Source of the DNA: Demequina zhanjiangensis
Lineage (GTDB): Bacteria > Actinomycetota > Actinomycetes > Actinomycetales > Demequinaceae
Direction of reading: 5' to 3'
Length of the DNA stretch: 64,000 nt
Assembly (NCBI RefSeq): GCF_030418315.1
Contig: NZ_JAUHPV010000001.1
Span: forward strand, 310,001-374,000
Positions 46,946-54,769 of this stretch are shown in pieces. The notes under the pieces are model-generated. The model was given only the letters and a program-made list of their open reading frames with translations. It searched no databases and was not told the DNA's origin. Every line of letters starts with the position of its first letter. Position 1 is the first letter of the stretch. The position numbers were made by a program, and so were the translations under genes.

Positions 46946-47155
46946 TCAGGCCTGGTCGGCCGCGATCCTGGCGCGCGTCGCCTCGTACTGGCGGGCGATG
47001 TAGGACTCGAGCTCCGACGCCTCCACACGCCACTGCCCGCGCCCTCCGATCTGGATCGCAGGCAGCTCGCCTGTGCGCACCAGCGCGTAGGCCTGAGGGG
47101 AGGAGATGGAGAGCACCTCCTGGACCTCGGCCAGGGTGAGGAATCGCTGCGGCAT
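46946..47155 (-). CDS. Small helix-turn-helix regulator (excisionase/BldC-like)
   Basis: 69 aa. A single winged-helix DNA-binding domain: FLTLAEVQEVLSISSPQAYALV is the helix-turn-helix (about 5-26), GELPAIQIGGRGQWRVEASELESYI the wing (cut at 30-55). This size and pattern match the MerR-like/excisionase-like proteins related to BldC. The ATG lies six nt from CACAAT (reverse strand, 47162-47167). It is divergent from the SAF gene across a nested palindrome, which suggests autoregulation. Confidence 0.85.
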   Translation of the reverse strand: MPQRFLTLAEVQEVLSISSPQAYALVRTGELPAIQIGGRGQWRVEASELESYIARQYEATRARIAADQA

Positions 47156-47160
47156 ATGTC

Positions 47161-47206
47161 CATTGTGACCCAGGCTGAGACCTTTCTCAGCCTTTTGTCC
47201 ACAATG
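47161..47206. promoter_or_regulatory. Nested palindrome carrying both divergent -10 elements
   Basis: Outer arms CATTGTG (47161-47167) and CACAATG (47200-47206); inner perfect 9-bp arms 47172-47180 and 47185-47193 around a 4-bp centre. CACAAT occurs as a -10-like hexamer in each direction, 6 nt from the HTH ATG and 7 nt from an in-frame ATG of the SAF gene (47213). The inner repeat occupies both -35 zones. An operator for the HTH protein is the likely reading; the inner arm plus TTTT could also act as a terminator. Confidence 0.6.
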
Positions 47207-47263
47207 CCCCACATGCCCCCTGCGGCGACGGCAGGATGGTTCCCCATGAACCAAGGGGTATCG

Positions 47264-47884
47264 ATGACGTCGGCGGCACGTCCCGTGTCGGGGAGGCTCG
47301 CACGCCCGAGCTGGAGGGATCCGCGGCTCCTGGTGGGCCTCGTGCTGATAGCGGCGTCGGTCGCAGGCGTGGTCTCGCTGGTCCGCGCCGGGGACCGCAC
47401 GGAGCCCTTCTACGCCGCGCGTGCCGACCTGCCGCCGGGCACCGCGCTATCCCCTCAGGACGTGGTCCTCGTCCAGGTTCGCGTGGACCAGTCCGAGTAC
47501 GTCGGCGCGGCGCAGGAGATCAGCGGCGCGGTGCTGACGCGCCAGGTCGGTCAGGGCGAGCTCCTGCCCGCCTCAGCCCTCGCCTCAGAGGAGGACTACT
47601 CCTCGCGCCCCATCGCCGTCACCACCACGCGACCGGTGTCTGAAGGGATCGCGCGCGGAAGCCTCGTCGACGTGTGGCTCACCGTGGTGGACGAGGCGGG
47701 ACAGCCGTCGTCGACCGCGATCGCGACCGCAGTCGCGGTGGATGAGGTCGTCACCGATGACCGAGCCTTCGCGGGCGCCGGCGCGGAGATCGTGTATGTC
47801 AACGTGCCTCAGGAGCAGCTCGCCGCCTTCCTCGACGCGCTTGCGCTCGACGGCGAGGTGTCGGTGGTCGGGGTCGCCGGGTGA
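47264..47884 (+). CDS. SAF domain-containing membrane protein (CpaB/RcpC-like)
   Basis: 206 aa. Short N-terminus, TM helix (about 22-42) and an extracytoplasmic SAF domain (about 55-115: RADLPPGTALSPQDVVLVQV) followed by a second beta domain. This is the CpaB/RcpC/FlgA pattern of Tad pilus assembly. The following TadZ-like gene overlaps by 4 bp. AAGGGG six nt before ATG 47264 supports this start; a leaderless start at 47213 would add 17 residues. No Tad pilin or secretion ATPase is present in the window. Confidence 0.82.
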   Translation: MTSAARPVSGRLARPSWRDPRLLVGLVLIAASVAGVVSLVRAGDRTEPFYAARADLPPGTALSPQDVVLVQVRVDQSEYVGAAQEISGAVLTRQVGQGELLPASALASEEDYSSRPIAVTTTRPVSEGIARGSLVDVWLTVVDEAGQPSSTAIATAVAVDEVVTDDRAFAGAGAEIVYVNVPQEQLAAFLDALALDGEVSVVGVAG

Positions 47885-49143
47885 CGACAGCCTCCGTCGT
47901 CCTCATCGTCCGCGGCGCACGCGAGGCCGCCCTCGCCGCCGCGCTGGACGGTCATCCGGACCTCACGGTGGTCCGCCGCTGCGCGGACCTCACGGAGGGG
48001 GTGGCCGCGGTGGAGGCAGGGCACGGATCCATCGTGGTCCTGTCCGAGCAGCCTGATCTCGATCGGGAGATCGTCGCGCGGCTGTCAGCGGCCGGAGCCG
48101 TCGTCGTGGGCGCGCCTGCGACCGTCGACGCACGGGAGCACCTCGAGGCGCTCGGCACGGACGAGGTGATCCCGCCGGGAGGCGATGCCGTCGACGTGGC
48201 GGCCGCCGTGCTCGCCGCCCTCGACCGCGGAAGCCCGCTGCCGCCGGTTCCTCCCGTGCCCCCCGATCGCGGTCGCCGCGGTGCCGTGGTCGCGCTGTGG
48301 GGACCCACGGGAGCTCCAGGCCGCACGACCGTCGCAGTGAACCTCGCGGCTGAGCTGGCCGCGGCCGGGACGGACACCCTCTGCGTCGACGTCGACACCT
48401 ACGGCGGAGCCGTCTCGCATGCCCTGGGGCTTCTCGACGAGGCCCCAGGGATAGCGGCGCTGGCGCGCGCCTCTCGCAACGGCGTGCTCGACGATGACGT
48501 CGTGCGACGGTACGCGCTCGAGGCCGCTCCACGTCTCCGTGTGCTGGGCGGCCTCGGGAGGCCCGAGCGATGGCCCGAGCTCTCCCGCGCCGCGCTCGAT
48601 CCTGTCTGGCCCGTGCTGCGCCGCCACGCCGAGGCGACGGTCGTGGACTGCGGCTTCTCGTGCGAGGAGGACGAGAGGCTGTCCTATGACACGCGCGCTC
48701 CTCAGCGGAATGCCGCGACGCTTTCCGCTCTCGCGGAGGCGGACGTCCTCATCGTGGTCGGTCGCGCGGAACCGCTCGGGATCCAGCGGCTCGTCCATGC
48801 GTTGTCCTCGCTGGACGACTCGGGAGCGGCCGCAGGCGCGCGTCGCCTGGTCGTCGTCAACCGGGTGCGGGCCTCGGTCGGAGGCCGCAACCCCGCGCAG
48901 GCGGTGGCGGACGCGCTGCGCCGCTTCTCCGGGATCCCCGAGGTCTGGCCGGTTCCTGACGACCCACGCGCATGCGATGCGGCCACGATCGCCGGGCGCA
49001 CGCTGCGCGAGACCCGTCCTCGCTCGCCGGCGGCGCGCGCGCTCGCGGCCCTCGCCCTCGAGGTGAGAGGCACGATCGCCGAGGCCGGGGCCGCGCGAGA
49101 CGGTCGCGACACGGCCTCACGGGCGCGAGCTGCGGCCACCTGA
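47881..49143 (+). CDS. CpaE/TadZ-like P-loop protein
   Basis: 420 aa. An N-terminal receiver-like domain (about 1-115) without the usual Asp cluster, a proline-rich linker, and a MinD/ParA-type domain. The P-loop reads GPTGAPGRTT (141-150), with Arg in place of the catalytic Walker lysine, and the switch region has CVDVDTYGGAVS. TadZ proteins with altered P-loops localise Tad pili at the pole. GTGA overlap with the SAF gene indicates joint function. Confidence 0.8.
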   Translation: MTTASVVLIVRGAREAALAAALDGHPDLTVVRRCADLTEGVAAVEAGHGSIVVLSEQPDLDREIVARLSAAGAVVVGAPATVDAREHLEALGTDEVIPPGGDAVDVAAAVLAALDRGSPLPPVPPVPPDRGRRGAVVALWGPTGAPGRTTVAVNLAAELAAAGTDTLCVDVDTYGGAVSHALGLLDEAPGIAALARASRNGVLDDDVVRRYALEAAPRLRVLGGLGRPERWPELSRAALDPVWPVLRRHAEATVVDCGFSCEEDERLSYDTRAPQRNAATLSALAEADVLIVVGRAEPLGIQRLVHALSSLDDSGAAAGARRLVVVNRVRASVGGRNPAQAVADALRRFSGIPEVWPVPDDPRACDAATIAGRTLRETRPRSPAARALAALALEVRGTIAEAGAARDGRDTASRARAAAT

Positions 49144-49159
49144 GTGACAGACTGAGAGC

Positions 49160-49606
49160 ATGCGCGTGTACATCCCCGCCACCGTCGGCCAGCTGCGGGA
49201 GATCGCCTCGGGTTCATGGGAGCCCGGACGCGGTTTCGCCGCGACGGAGCGCATGCTCGAGATCGCTCCGCAGCTCGATCCTGACGAGGTCGCGGAGGAG
49301 GTGATCCACGCCGCCGCGATGCACTCAGCGCTGGGGCTGGGGTCGCCGCTCAGGGTCGTGGTGGTCGTCGATCATCCTCGCTCGGACGTGGGTGCTGCTG
49401 CAGGCGCCGAGGACCATCCGGCGGCTGTCAGCGTCGAGGGGCGGATCCGTCTGGACTCCATCGCATGCCTGTTCGTCGACGAACCTGGCGCGGAGCCGGA
49501 CGTCGCGGGCGCTGTCGCCGCCGATGAGGCCGCGCTCGACCGCCTGAGCGAGCGAGACCTCCTGTGGTACGACGTCTCTGAGATCGACGGCATCTCCCTC
49601 ACCTGA
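49160..49606 (+). CDS. DUF6912 family protein
   Basis: 148 aa beginning MRVYIPATVGQLREIASGSWEPG, the conserved start of this actinobacterial family. Soluble, acidic; C-terminal LLWYDVSEIDGI. No known activity. Six nt upstream is CAGACT (49148-49153), so it may be leaderless. It commonly sits between the TadZ-like gene and hisN, as here. Confidence 0.8.
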   Translation: MRVYIPATVGQLREIASGSWEPGRGFAATERMLEIAPQLDPDEVAEEVIHAAAMHSALGLGSPLRVVVVVDHPRSDVGAAAGAEDHPAAVSVEGRIRLDSIACLFVDEPGAEPDVAGAVAADEAALDRLSERDLLWYDVSEIDGISLT

Positions 49607-49617
49607 CGTGGCGCGTG

Positions 49618-49634
49618 TCCCCCGGGTCGGGGGA
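49618..49634. terminator. Short hairpin between DUF6912 gene and hisN
   Basis: TCCCCC (49618-49623) pairs with GGGGGA (49629-49634) across a 5-nt loop between convergent genes. Confidence 0.45.
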
Positions 49635-49649
49635 TGCCATTGAAAGGCG

Positions 49650-50441
49650 TCAGCCGCGCAGGCGGCGCAGGGTCTCGTCGTGGAGCATCCCGTTCGTCGC
49701 GAGGGCGTCTGCGCCGAAAGGCCCGGGCTCGCCCGCAAGCGACGTGAAGCGGCCGCCGGCCTCCTGGACGATCGGCACGAGCGCCGCCATGTCGTGCAGC
49801 GCGAGCTCGGGCTCGCATGCGAGGTCCACCTGGCCCTCGGCGACCATCATGTAGCTCCAGAAGTCGCCATAGGCGCGCGTGCGCCACACTGACCGCGTCA
49901 GATCGAGGAATGCCGGCAGGAGTCCGCGCTCCTCCCAGCCTGACAGCGACGAGTACGACAGCGACGCCTCGGCGAGCGAGGCCGCGGAGCTCACCGAGAG
50001 GCGATGGACGTCCGCGGTGGGGGAGGACCCCCATGCGCCTGCGCCGGCGGCCGCGAACCAGCGTCGTCCGAGCGCGGGAGCGGAGACGACGCCGACCACG
50101 GGCTCGCCGCGATCCACGAGCGCGATCAGCGTCGCCCACACGGGCACCGCGCGGATGTAGTTCTTGGTGCCGTCGATCGGGTCGACGATCCACTGACGGG
50201 TGCTGTCACCGGTCGCCCCGTACTCCTCGCCCACGAACGCATCGTCGGGACGCGCGGCGGCGATGCGCGCACGCACGAGCCGTTCCGCCTCGCGATCGAT
50301 CGCGGTCACCGGGGTGTCGTCGGGCTTCAGCTCGACGGTGAGGTCCTCGGAGGCGAAGTTCGCCGCTGTCAGCGAGTCCACCTCGTCGGCGATCTCGAGT
50401 GCCAGTCGCAGGTCGTCCGCGTATGCGCCGATGGGCTCCAT
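49650..50441 (-). CDS. hisN: Histidinol-phosphatase, inositol-monophosphatase family
   Basis: 263 aa. Mg-dependent IMPase fold with motif 1 FVGEEYG, motif 2 WIVDPIDGTKNYIR and the late ELALHDMAALVPIVQEAGG. Of this family the actinobacterial HisN, which dephosphorylates histidinol phosphate, matches best in length and neighbours; other inositol-phosphate substrates are possible. ATG is six nt from TAGCCT (reverse strand, 50448-50453), so leaderless. rsgA and aroA lie upstream on the same strand but with their own promoter. Confidence 0.85.
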   Translation of the reverse strand: MEPIGAYADDLRLALEIADEVDSLTAANFASEDLTVELKPDDTPVTAIDREAERLVRARIAAARPDDAFVGEEYGATGDSTRQWIVDPIDGTKNYIRAVPVWATLIALVDRGEPVVGVVSAPALGRRWFAAAGAGAWGSSPTADVHRLSVSSAASLAEASLSYSSLSGWEERGLLPAFLDLTRSVWRTRAYGDFWSYMMVAEGQVDLACEPELALHDMAALVPIVQEAGGRFTSLAGEPGPFGADALATNGMLHDETLRRLRG

Positions 50442-50487
50442 GGGGTCAGGCTACCGGCCAGGGACCGGGTGTCAGGGCACCTGTGGA

Positions 50488-51525
50488 TCAGTACTGTTCT
50501 CCGGCGGCGCGGGACGCGAGGAGGCGCCTGATCGAGTCCACGCGTGCGTGCCTTGTCGGATCGTCTCCTGCCCATGCGTCGAGCTCGCATCCGGCCTCTG
50601 CGGACTCGTGGCCGCATCCGCGCGGGCAGAGCTCCGCAGCAGCCTCAGCGACATCAGGGAACGCCGCGACGAAGTGATCAGGGTCCACGTGCGCGAGCCC
50701 GAAGGAGCGGACGCCGGGGGTGTCCACGATGTGCCCGCCGTCGGCAAGCGCGTACCTGACCGCGGACGTCGAGGTGTGGCGCCCGCGGCCCGTGACGTCG
50801 TTCACGTGGCCGACAGCGCGTCCCGCGTCGGGGACGAGCGCGTTGACGAGCGTGGACTTGCCGACGCCCGAGTAGCCGACGAGCACGGTGTCGTGGCCGA
50901 CGAGTCGCTCGCGAAGAAGCCCGAAGCCTTCGTCGCCGAGGAGGGATCCCGCGGTCCTCGCGTCGGTCTCGACCACGGTGACGCCGAGCGGCTCGTAGAC
51001 GGCCCGGAGCGCATCGGCCGACCCGAGGTCGGCCTTGGTGAGGACCAGCAGCGCCTCCATGCCCGCGTCGAATGCGGCGACCAGGCAACGGTCGATCATC
51101 CTGGGGTTCGGCTCGGGGTCGGCGAGCGCCGTGACGATCGCGAGCGAGTCGGCGTTGGCGACGATCACGCGCTCGGCCGCGTCGGTGTCGTCAGCGGTAC
51201 GTCGCAGCTCGGTGGCGCGCTCCTCGCGTCTCACGAGCCGCGAGAGCGTGCCCTCCGCGCCCGACGTGTCCCCGACCACGGAGACTCGGTCGCCGATCAC
51301 GAGGCCGCGGCGCCCGAGCTCGCGGGCCTTCACGGCCGTGAGCACCGTGCCGGCGGGCGCATCGGCGTCCTCGAGGAGCTCCACGGTGTACCGCCCGCGG
51401 TCGACCGCGGTGACGACCGCGAGGGTCGCGTCCGAGTGCGAGGGCCGGATCTTGGAGCGCGGTCGCGAACCCCGTCTGCTGGGCCGCACCCGAGCGTCGG
51501 ACTCGTCGTACTCGCGTCGCGCCAC
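50488..51525 (-). CDS. rsgA: Ribosome small-subunit-dependent GTPase RsgA
   Basis: 345 aa. Basic N-terminus, OB fold (about 35-110), circularly permuted GTPase domain with NKxD-type LTKAD, P-loop GYSGVGKSTLVN and DTPGVRSFGL, and a C-terminal zinc finger CPRGCGHESAEAGC. RsgA acts late in 30S maturation. GTG start follows aroA by 6 bp, in one operon with aroA and doxX. Confidence 0.95.
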   Translation of the reverse strand: MARREYDESDARVRPSRRGSRPRSKIRPSHSDATLAVVTAVDRGRYTVELLEDADAPAGTVLTAVKARELGRRGLVIGDRVSVVGDTSGAEGTLSRLVRREERATELRRTADDTDAAERVIVANADSLAIVTALADPEPNPRMIDRCLVAAFDAGMEALLVLTKADLGSADALRAVYEPLGVTVVETDARTAGSLLGDEGFGLLRERLVGHDTVLVGYSGVGKSTLVNALVPDAGRAVGHVNDVTGRGRHTSTSAVRYALADGGHIVDTPGVRSFGLAHVDPDHFVAAFPDVAEAAAELCPRGCGHESAEAGCELDAWAGDDPTRHARVDSIRRLLASRAAGEQY

Positions 51526-51531
51526 CGGTGG

Positions 51532-52857
51532 TCAGCCCTCCTGGCCGAGCATGCCTGCCCACATCGTCGGGAAGTCGGGCATGGTCTTCGCGACGGTGCC
51601 GACGTGCCTCACATGGAGGCCCGGCGTCACGAGTCCCAGGATGGCGGCGAAGGTCGCCATGCGGTGGTCGTGATACGTCTCCATCACGGCGGGAGTGAGC
51701 CCGGCGGGGGGCAGGCCGCCGAAGCTCAACGAGTCGTCACCGGCCTGGCAGCGCCCGCCGGCGCGCTCGACCTCGGTGGCGATCGCGGCGAGGCGATCCG
51801 TCTCGTGTCCGCGCAGGTGTCCGATGCCGGTGAGCTGGGAGCCACCGTCGGCGAGGGCGCACAGCGCGGCGATCGTGGGCGTGATCTCGCCCGCGGGGGA
51901 GAGGTCCGCCTCGATGCCGTGCACCGTGCCATCGCCTGTCACGGTCATGACGTCGCCGTCGAGGGCACATGTGGCGCCCATGCGTGTGAGCAGCTCGGGG
52001 TAGTAGGCGCCCGGCTGGGTGGTGTGCGCGGGCCAGCCGGGGATGCGGACGGTGCCTCCTGCGACCAGCGCGGCCGCCATGAAAGGCCCGGCGTTGGACA
52101 GGTCGGGCTCGACCCGCACCTCGCGCAGCTGGATCTCGCCGGGGTGCACGATCCAGGTCCGCTCGTCGGGCTGGTCCACGCGGATGCCCGCGGACCTGAG
52201 CGTCTCGCAGGTCATGTCGATGTGCGGCAGGCTCGGCAGCGTCTCACCGGTGTGGCGGATCGTGAGCCCGTGGGTGAGACGAGGAGCGACGAGCAGCAGG
52301 GCCGTCACGAACTGGCTCGAGGCCGACGAGTCGACCTCGACCTCAGCGGGAGTCGTCGCGGGCGGTGTGACGGTGAACGGCAGCGTGCCCCGTCCGTCGT
52401 CGTCCACGGTGGCGCCGAGCGCGCGAAGCGCCTCAAGAAGCGGGCCCATGGGCCGCACCCTCGCCCCCTCGTCCCCGTCGAACGTGACCGGTCGGCGATC
52501 GCCCCGCGCGCCCGCGAGGAGCACCATGGGGGGCACGAAGCGCATCACGGTGCCGGCCAGCCCGCAGTCGATGTGGGTGCCGCCCGCGAGGGGGCCTGGG
52601 GTCACGACCCACTCCGCCTCCGCGTCGTCCACCCAGACCCCGAGCGCCCGCAGCGCGGCGATCATGAGCGAGGAGTCGCGCGAGCGAAGCCCCCCGCGGA
52701 TGTGCACCGGTCCGTTCGAGAGCGCGGCGAGCACGAGGAAGCGGTTCGTGAGCGACTTGGAGCCGGGCACCTCGACGGTGGCGTCGAGCGGGCCCGAGGG
52801 CACAGGAGCAGGCCACACCTCGTCGGGTCCGACCCCGACGGGGAGGGAAGCGGTCAC
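51532..52857 (-). CDS. aroA: 3-phosphoshikimate 1-carboxyvinyltransferase (EPSP synthase)
   Basis: 441 aa. Sixth step of the shikimate pathway. Signature blocks: VPGSKSLTNRFLVLAAL near the N-terminus, DCGLAGTVMRFVPP (about 100), SSASSQFVTALLL (about 175) and YHDHRMATFAAILGL (about 402). The last block holds the conserved Asp/His/Arg active-site residues. The GTG start overlaps the doxX-like stop (GTGA). Confidence 0.96.
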   Translation of the reverse strand: MTASLPVGVGPDEVWPAPVPSGPLDATVEVPGSKSLTNRFLVLAALSNGPVHIRGGLRSRDSSLMIAALRALGVWVDDAEAEWVVTPGPLAGGTHIDCGLAGTVMRFVPPMVLLAGARGDRRPVTFDGDEGARVRPMGPLLEALRALGATVDDDGRGTLPFTVTPPATTPAEVEVDSSASSQFVTALLLVAPRLTHGLTIRHTGETLPSLPHIDMTCETLRSAGIRVDQPDERTWIVHPGEIQLREVRVEPDLSNAGPFMAAALVAGGTVRIPGWPAHTTQPGAYYPELLTRMGATCALDGDVMTVTGDGTVHGIEADLSPAGEITPTIAALCALADGGSQLTGIGHLRGHETDRLAAIATEVERAGGRCQAGDDSLSFGGLPPAGLTPAVMETYHDHRMATFAAILGLVTPGLHVRHVGTVAKTMPDFPTMWAGMLGQEG

Positions 52858-53381
52858 GCGTCGGCCTTGCGCTTCTTCTTGCGGGCGGCCTTCTTGGCAG
52901 CCTTCGCCTCGGTCTCCTTGGCCTTGGCCTCCGCAGCCTTCTCCTTGGCCTTCGCCTTGTGCTTCTGCTTGCGTGCGATGTGACGCGCGGAGTGGCCCGC
53001 GGTCGCGGCGAGCATCACGCCGCCCAGCAGCGCCAGGTTCTTGAGGAACTGCTCGGTCTCGACCTTGCGCTCCTCCTCGTCGGTCACGTTCCAGAACGGG
53101 TGGGCGAGAGCAACGGTGACGGCGGACAGCCCGGTCAGGGTGAGCGCGGCCGTGCGAGGGGTGCGTGACACGGCGAGCATCGTGGCGGCGCCGATGGTGG
53201 CGGCGCCATGGGCCTTCACGAGGTCGGTCGTCTTGACCTGGTCGTCGACGCCCATGTCCTTGAGCATCGGATCGAACACCGGGGCGGCGAGCGCCGCACG
53301 GCGCTCAGGCTCGAGGACGGACTCGATACCTCCGTAGATGAACCAGGAGGCGAGCAGAGGACGGGCGAGTGCGCGCAACAT
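52854..53381 (-). CDS. DoxX family membrane protein
   Basis: 175 aa. Four TM helices (about 5-135) with [17 protein letters not shown] as the DoxX opening, then a 40-residue tail made almost only of Lys, Ala, Glu and Arg. DoxX-like proteins are linked with oxidative-stress membrane complexes in mycobacteria. ATG is six nt from TAGGGT (reverse strand, 53388-53393), leaderless. It is divergent from sigH, which may be meaningful for redox control. Confidence 0.85.
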   Translation of the reverse strand: MLRALARPLLASWFIYGGIESVLEPERRAALAAPVFDPMLKDMGVDDQVKTTDLVKAHGAATIGAATMLAVSRTPRTAALTLTGLSAVTVALAHPFWNVTDEEERKVETEQFLKNLALLGGVMLAATAGHSARHIARKQKHKAKAKEKAAEAKAKETEAKAAKKAARKKKRKADA

Positions 53382-53435
53382 GGTTCCACCCTACTCGGCG
53401 TGGTCGAGGACGTGCAGGGGGAGTTCTCGTGTGCG

Positions 53436-53461
53436 GGAATGCGACGTGGTGCGGTGCCGTT
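53436..53461 (+). promoter_or_regulatory. SigH/SigR-type autoregulatory promoter
   Basis: GGAAT (53436-53440), an 18-bp spacer and GTT (53459-53461) match the SigR/SigH consensus exactly. Transcription would begin near 53469-53471, at the in-frame ATG 53471. Confidence 0.75.
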
Positions 53462-53531
53462 GATATGTCCATGACCACGACGCTGGAGAGACCGCAGAGG
53501 ACGGCGCCGGCACCCAGGGACCGGACGTCTG

Positions 53532-53537
53532 TAGGCT
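53532..53537 (+). promoter_or_regulatory. Housekeeping -10 for the short sigH product
   Basis: TAGGCT lies eight nt before ATG 53546, the same hexamer used by several leaderless genes in the window. Confidence 0.55.
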
Positions 53538-53545
53538 CGGACACG

Positions 53546-54151
53546 ATGACCGCTACAGACTTCGATTTCGAGACCGAGGCGCTGTCCTTCATGGACCAGC
53601 TCTACGCGGCCGCATTGCGCATGACGCGCAACGGGGCCGACGCGGAGGACCTGGTGCAGGAGACCTACGCCAAGGCTTTCGCCGCCCAGGCCCGGTTCAC
53701 GCCGGGCACCAACCTCAAGGCCTGGCTCTACAGGATCCAGACCAACGCCTTCATCAACACGTATCGCAAGAAGCAGCGTGAGCCGAAGCGCTCCGATGCG
53801 GAGCAGGTCGAGGACTGGCAGCTGGCCGCCGCGGCCGAGCACACGTCGTCGGGCCTCGCGTCTGCGGAGGATGCCGCGCTCGACTCGCTGGGCGATGACG
53901 AGGTGAAGCAGGCGCTCTCCGAGCTCTCCGAGGACTTCCGGATGGCCGTGTACCTCTCGGATGTCGAGGGGTTCGCGTACAAGGAGATCGCGGAGATCAT
54001 GGACACGCCTGTCGGCACCGTGATGTCCCGCCTGCACCGTGGTCGCAAGCTGCTGCGCGAGAAGTTGAAGGACTATGCGGCCGAGCGCGGGGTCAAGGAC
54101 CACAAGGCGGCCGCCAAGAAGACGGGGAAGGAGGTGCAGGATGGCGCATAA
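53546..54151 (+). CDS. sigH: Group 4 sigma factor SigH (SigR type)
   Basis: 201 aa from this ATG. Region 2 has [20 protein letters not shown] and [20 protein letters not shown]; region 4 has [40 protein letters not shown] (split here by 20-residue limits in positions ~130-170). This is the thiol-oxidative-stress sigma factor. An in-frame ATG at 53471 adds 25 residues and is served by its own SigH-type promoter, so two isoforms are likely. The anti-sigma gene overlaps by 11 bp. Confidence 0.93.
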   Translation: MTATDFDFETEALSFMDQLYAAALRMTRNGADAEDLVQETYAKAFAAQARFTPGTNLKAWLYRIQTNAFINTYRKKQREPKRSDAEQVEDWQLAAAAEHTSSGLASAEDAALDSLGDDEVKQALSELSEDFRMAVYLSDVEGFAYKEIAEIMDTPVGTVMSRLHRGRKLLREKLKDYAAERGVKDHKAAAKKTGKEVQDGA

Positions 54152-54386
54152 GGCTGAGTGCGAAGAGGCCCTGGACCGCCTCTTCGAGTACATCGACAAC
54201 GAGCTTCCGGATGATGAGCTGATCCGCATCGGCGAGCACCTGAAGTCGTGTCCGCCGTGCGAGGCGGAGCACAAGATCAACGAGAAGATCAAGCGCATGG
54301 TGCACTCCACAGGAGGCGAGGTCGCGCCCGGCGACCTGCGCAGCCGCGTGCTTGCCACCATCCGGGAGGCACGCACCGTCGAGTGA
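54141..54386 (+). CDS. rshA: Mycothiol-system zinc anti-sigma factor (RshA/RsrA)
   Basis: 81 aa. The ZAS motif HxxxCxxC is present as His33, Cys37 and Cys40, with Cys7 as the fourth ligand equivalent to Cys11 of RsrA. Disulfide stress forms an intramolecular bridge, ejects zinc and frees SigH. Overlap with sigH (start 54141, sigH stop 54151) fits the need for matched amounts. Confidence 0.93.
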   Translation: MAHKAECEEALDRLFEYIDNELPDDELIRIGEHLKSCPPCEAEHKINEKIKRMVHSTGGEVAPGDLRSRVLATIREARTVE

Positions 54387-54408
54387 CGGACGACCCCAGG
54401 ATGCACGA

Positions 54409-54440
54409 GAGCCCGCCCCGGTCTGACCGGTGGCGGGCTC
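54409..54440. terminator. Terminator between rshA and bL37
   Basis: A 9-bp outer stem (54409-54417 with 54432-54440) and a 5-bp inner stem form a strong hairpin between convergent genes. Confidence 0.8.
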
Positions 54441-54458
54441 GTCGTCTTCAGGGGGCGC

Positions 54459-54533
54459 TCAGGCGTTGGGACGCTTGCCGTGGTTGGCGCCCGAGTTCGC
54501 GCGGGACTTGCGCTTGCGGCCTCGCTTGCTCAT
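54459..54533 (-). CDS. Ribosomal protein bL37
   Basis: 24 aa, beginning MSKRGRKRKSR and ending ANHGKRPNA. This matches the very small actinobacterial large-subunit protein bL37, first seen in mycobacterial ribosomes and easily missed by gene finders. GGGGGAAG lies five nt upstream. A GACAAT hexamer on the minus strand (54579-54584) is a possible -10. Its place after sigH-rshA is conserved in actinobacteria. Confidence 0.9.
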   Translation of the reverse strand: MSKRGRKRKSRANSGANHGKRPNA

Positions 54534-54715
54534 CACTTCCCCCTTTCCGGGACGCTGGCGGGCAGTTGCTGACGGACGATTGTCCCACAGGCACTGCGAT
54601 GCGCGCACCTTCCGCTCGCACGAGGCCGACGGCGGGGCGGCCGGGCGGTGGAGCCGCCTCAAGTGCGGGCAGTGGAGTGCGCCACAGACGCCGCGCGCGG
54701 CCGGCGCGGAGGCGC

Positions 54716-54721
54716 TAGCCT
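54716..54721 (+). promoter_or_regulatory. -10 element of pilT
   Basis: TAGCCT would give a leader of about 42 nt carrying AAGGAG before the GTG. The remaining 54534-54715 region shows no gene. Confidence 0.4.
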
Positions 54722-54769
54722 GCGGACAGGCCACTCAAGGTTCCGATCCGTCCTGCCGAAGGAGCACTC

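Noticed and set aside
52854..53000. The Lys/Ala/Glu-rich repeat region as a DNA repeat array
   Set aside because: The repetition follows codon usage for a charged helix; no regular unit length at DNA level.
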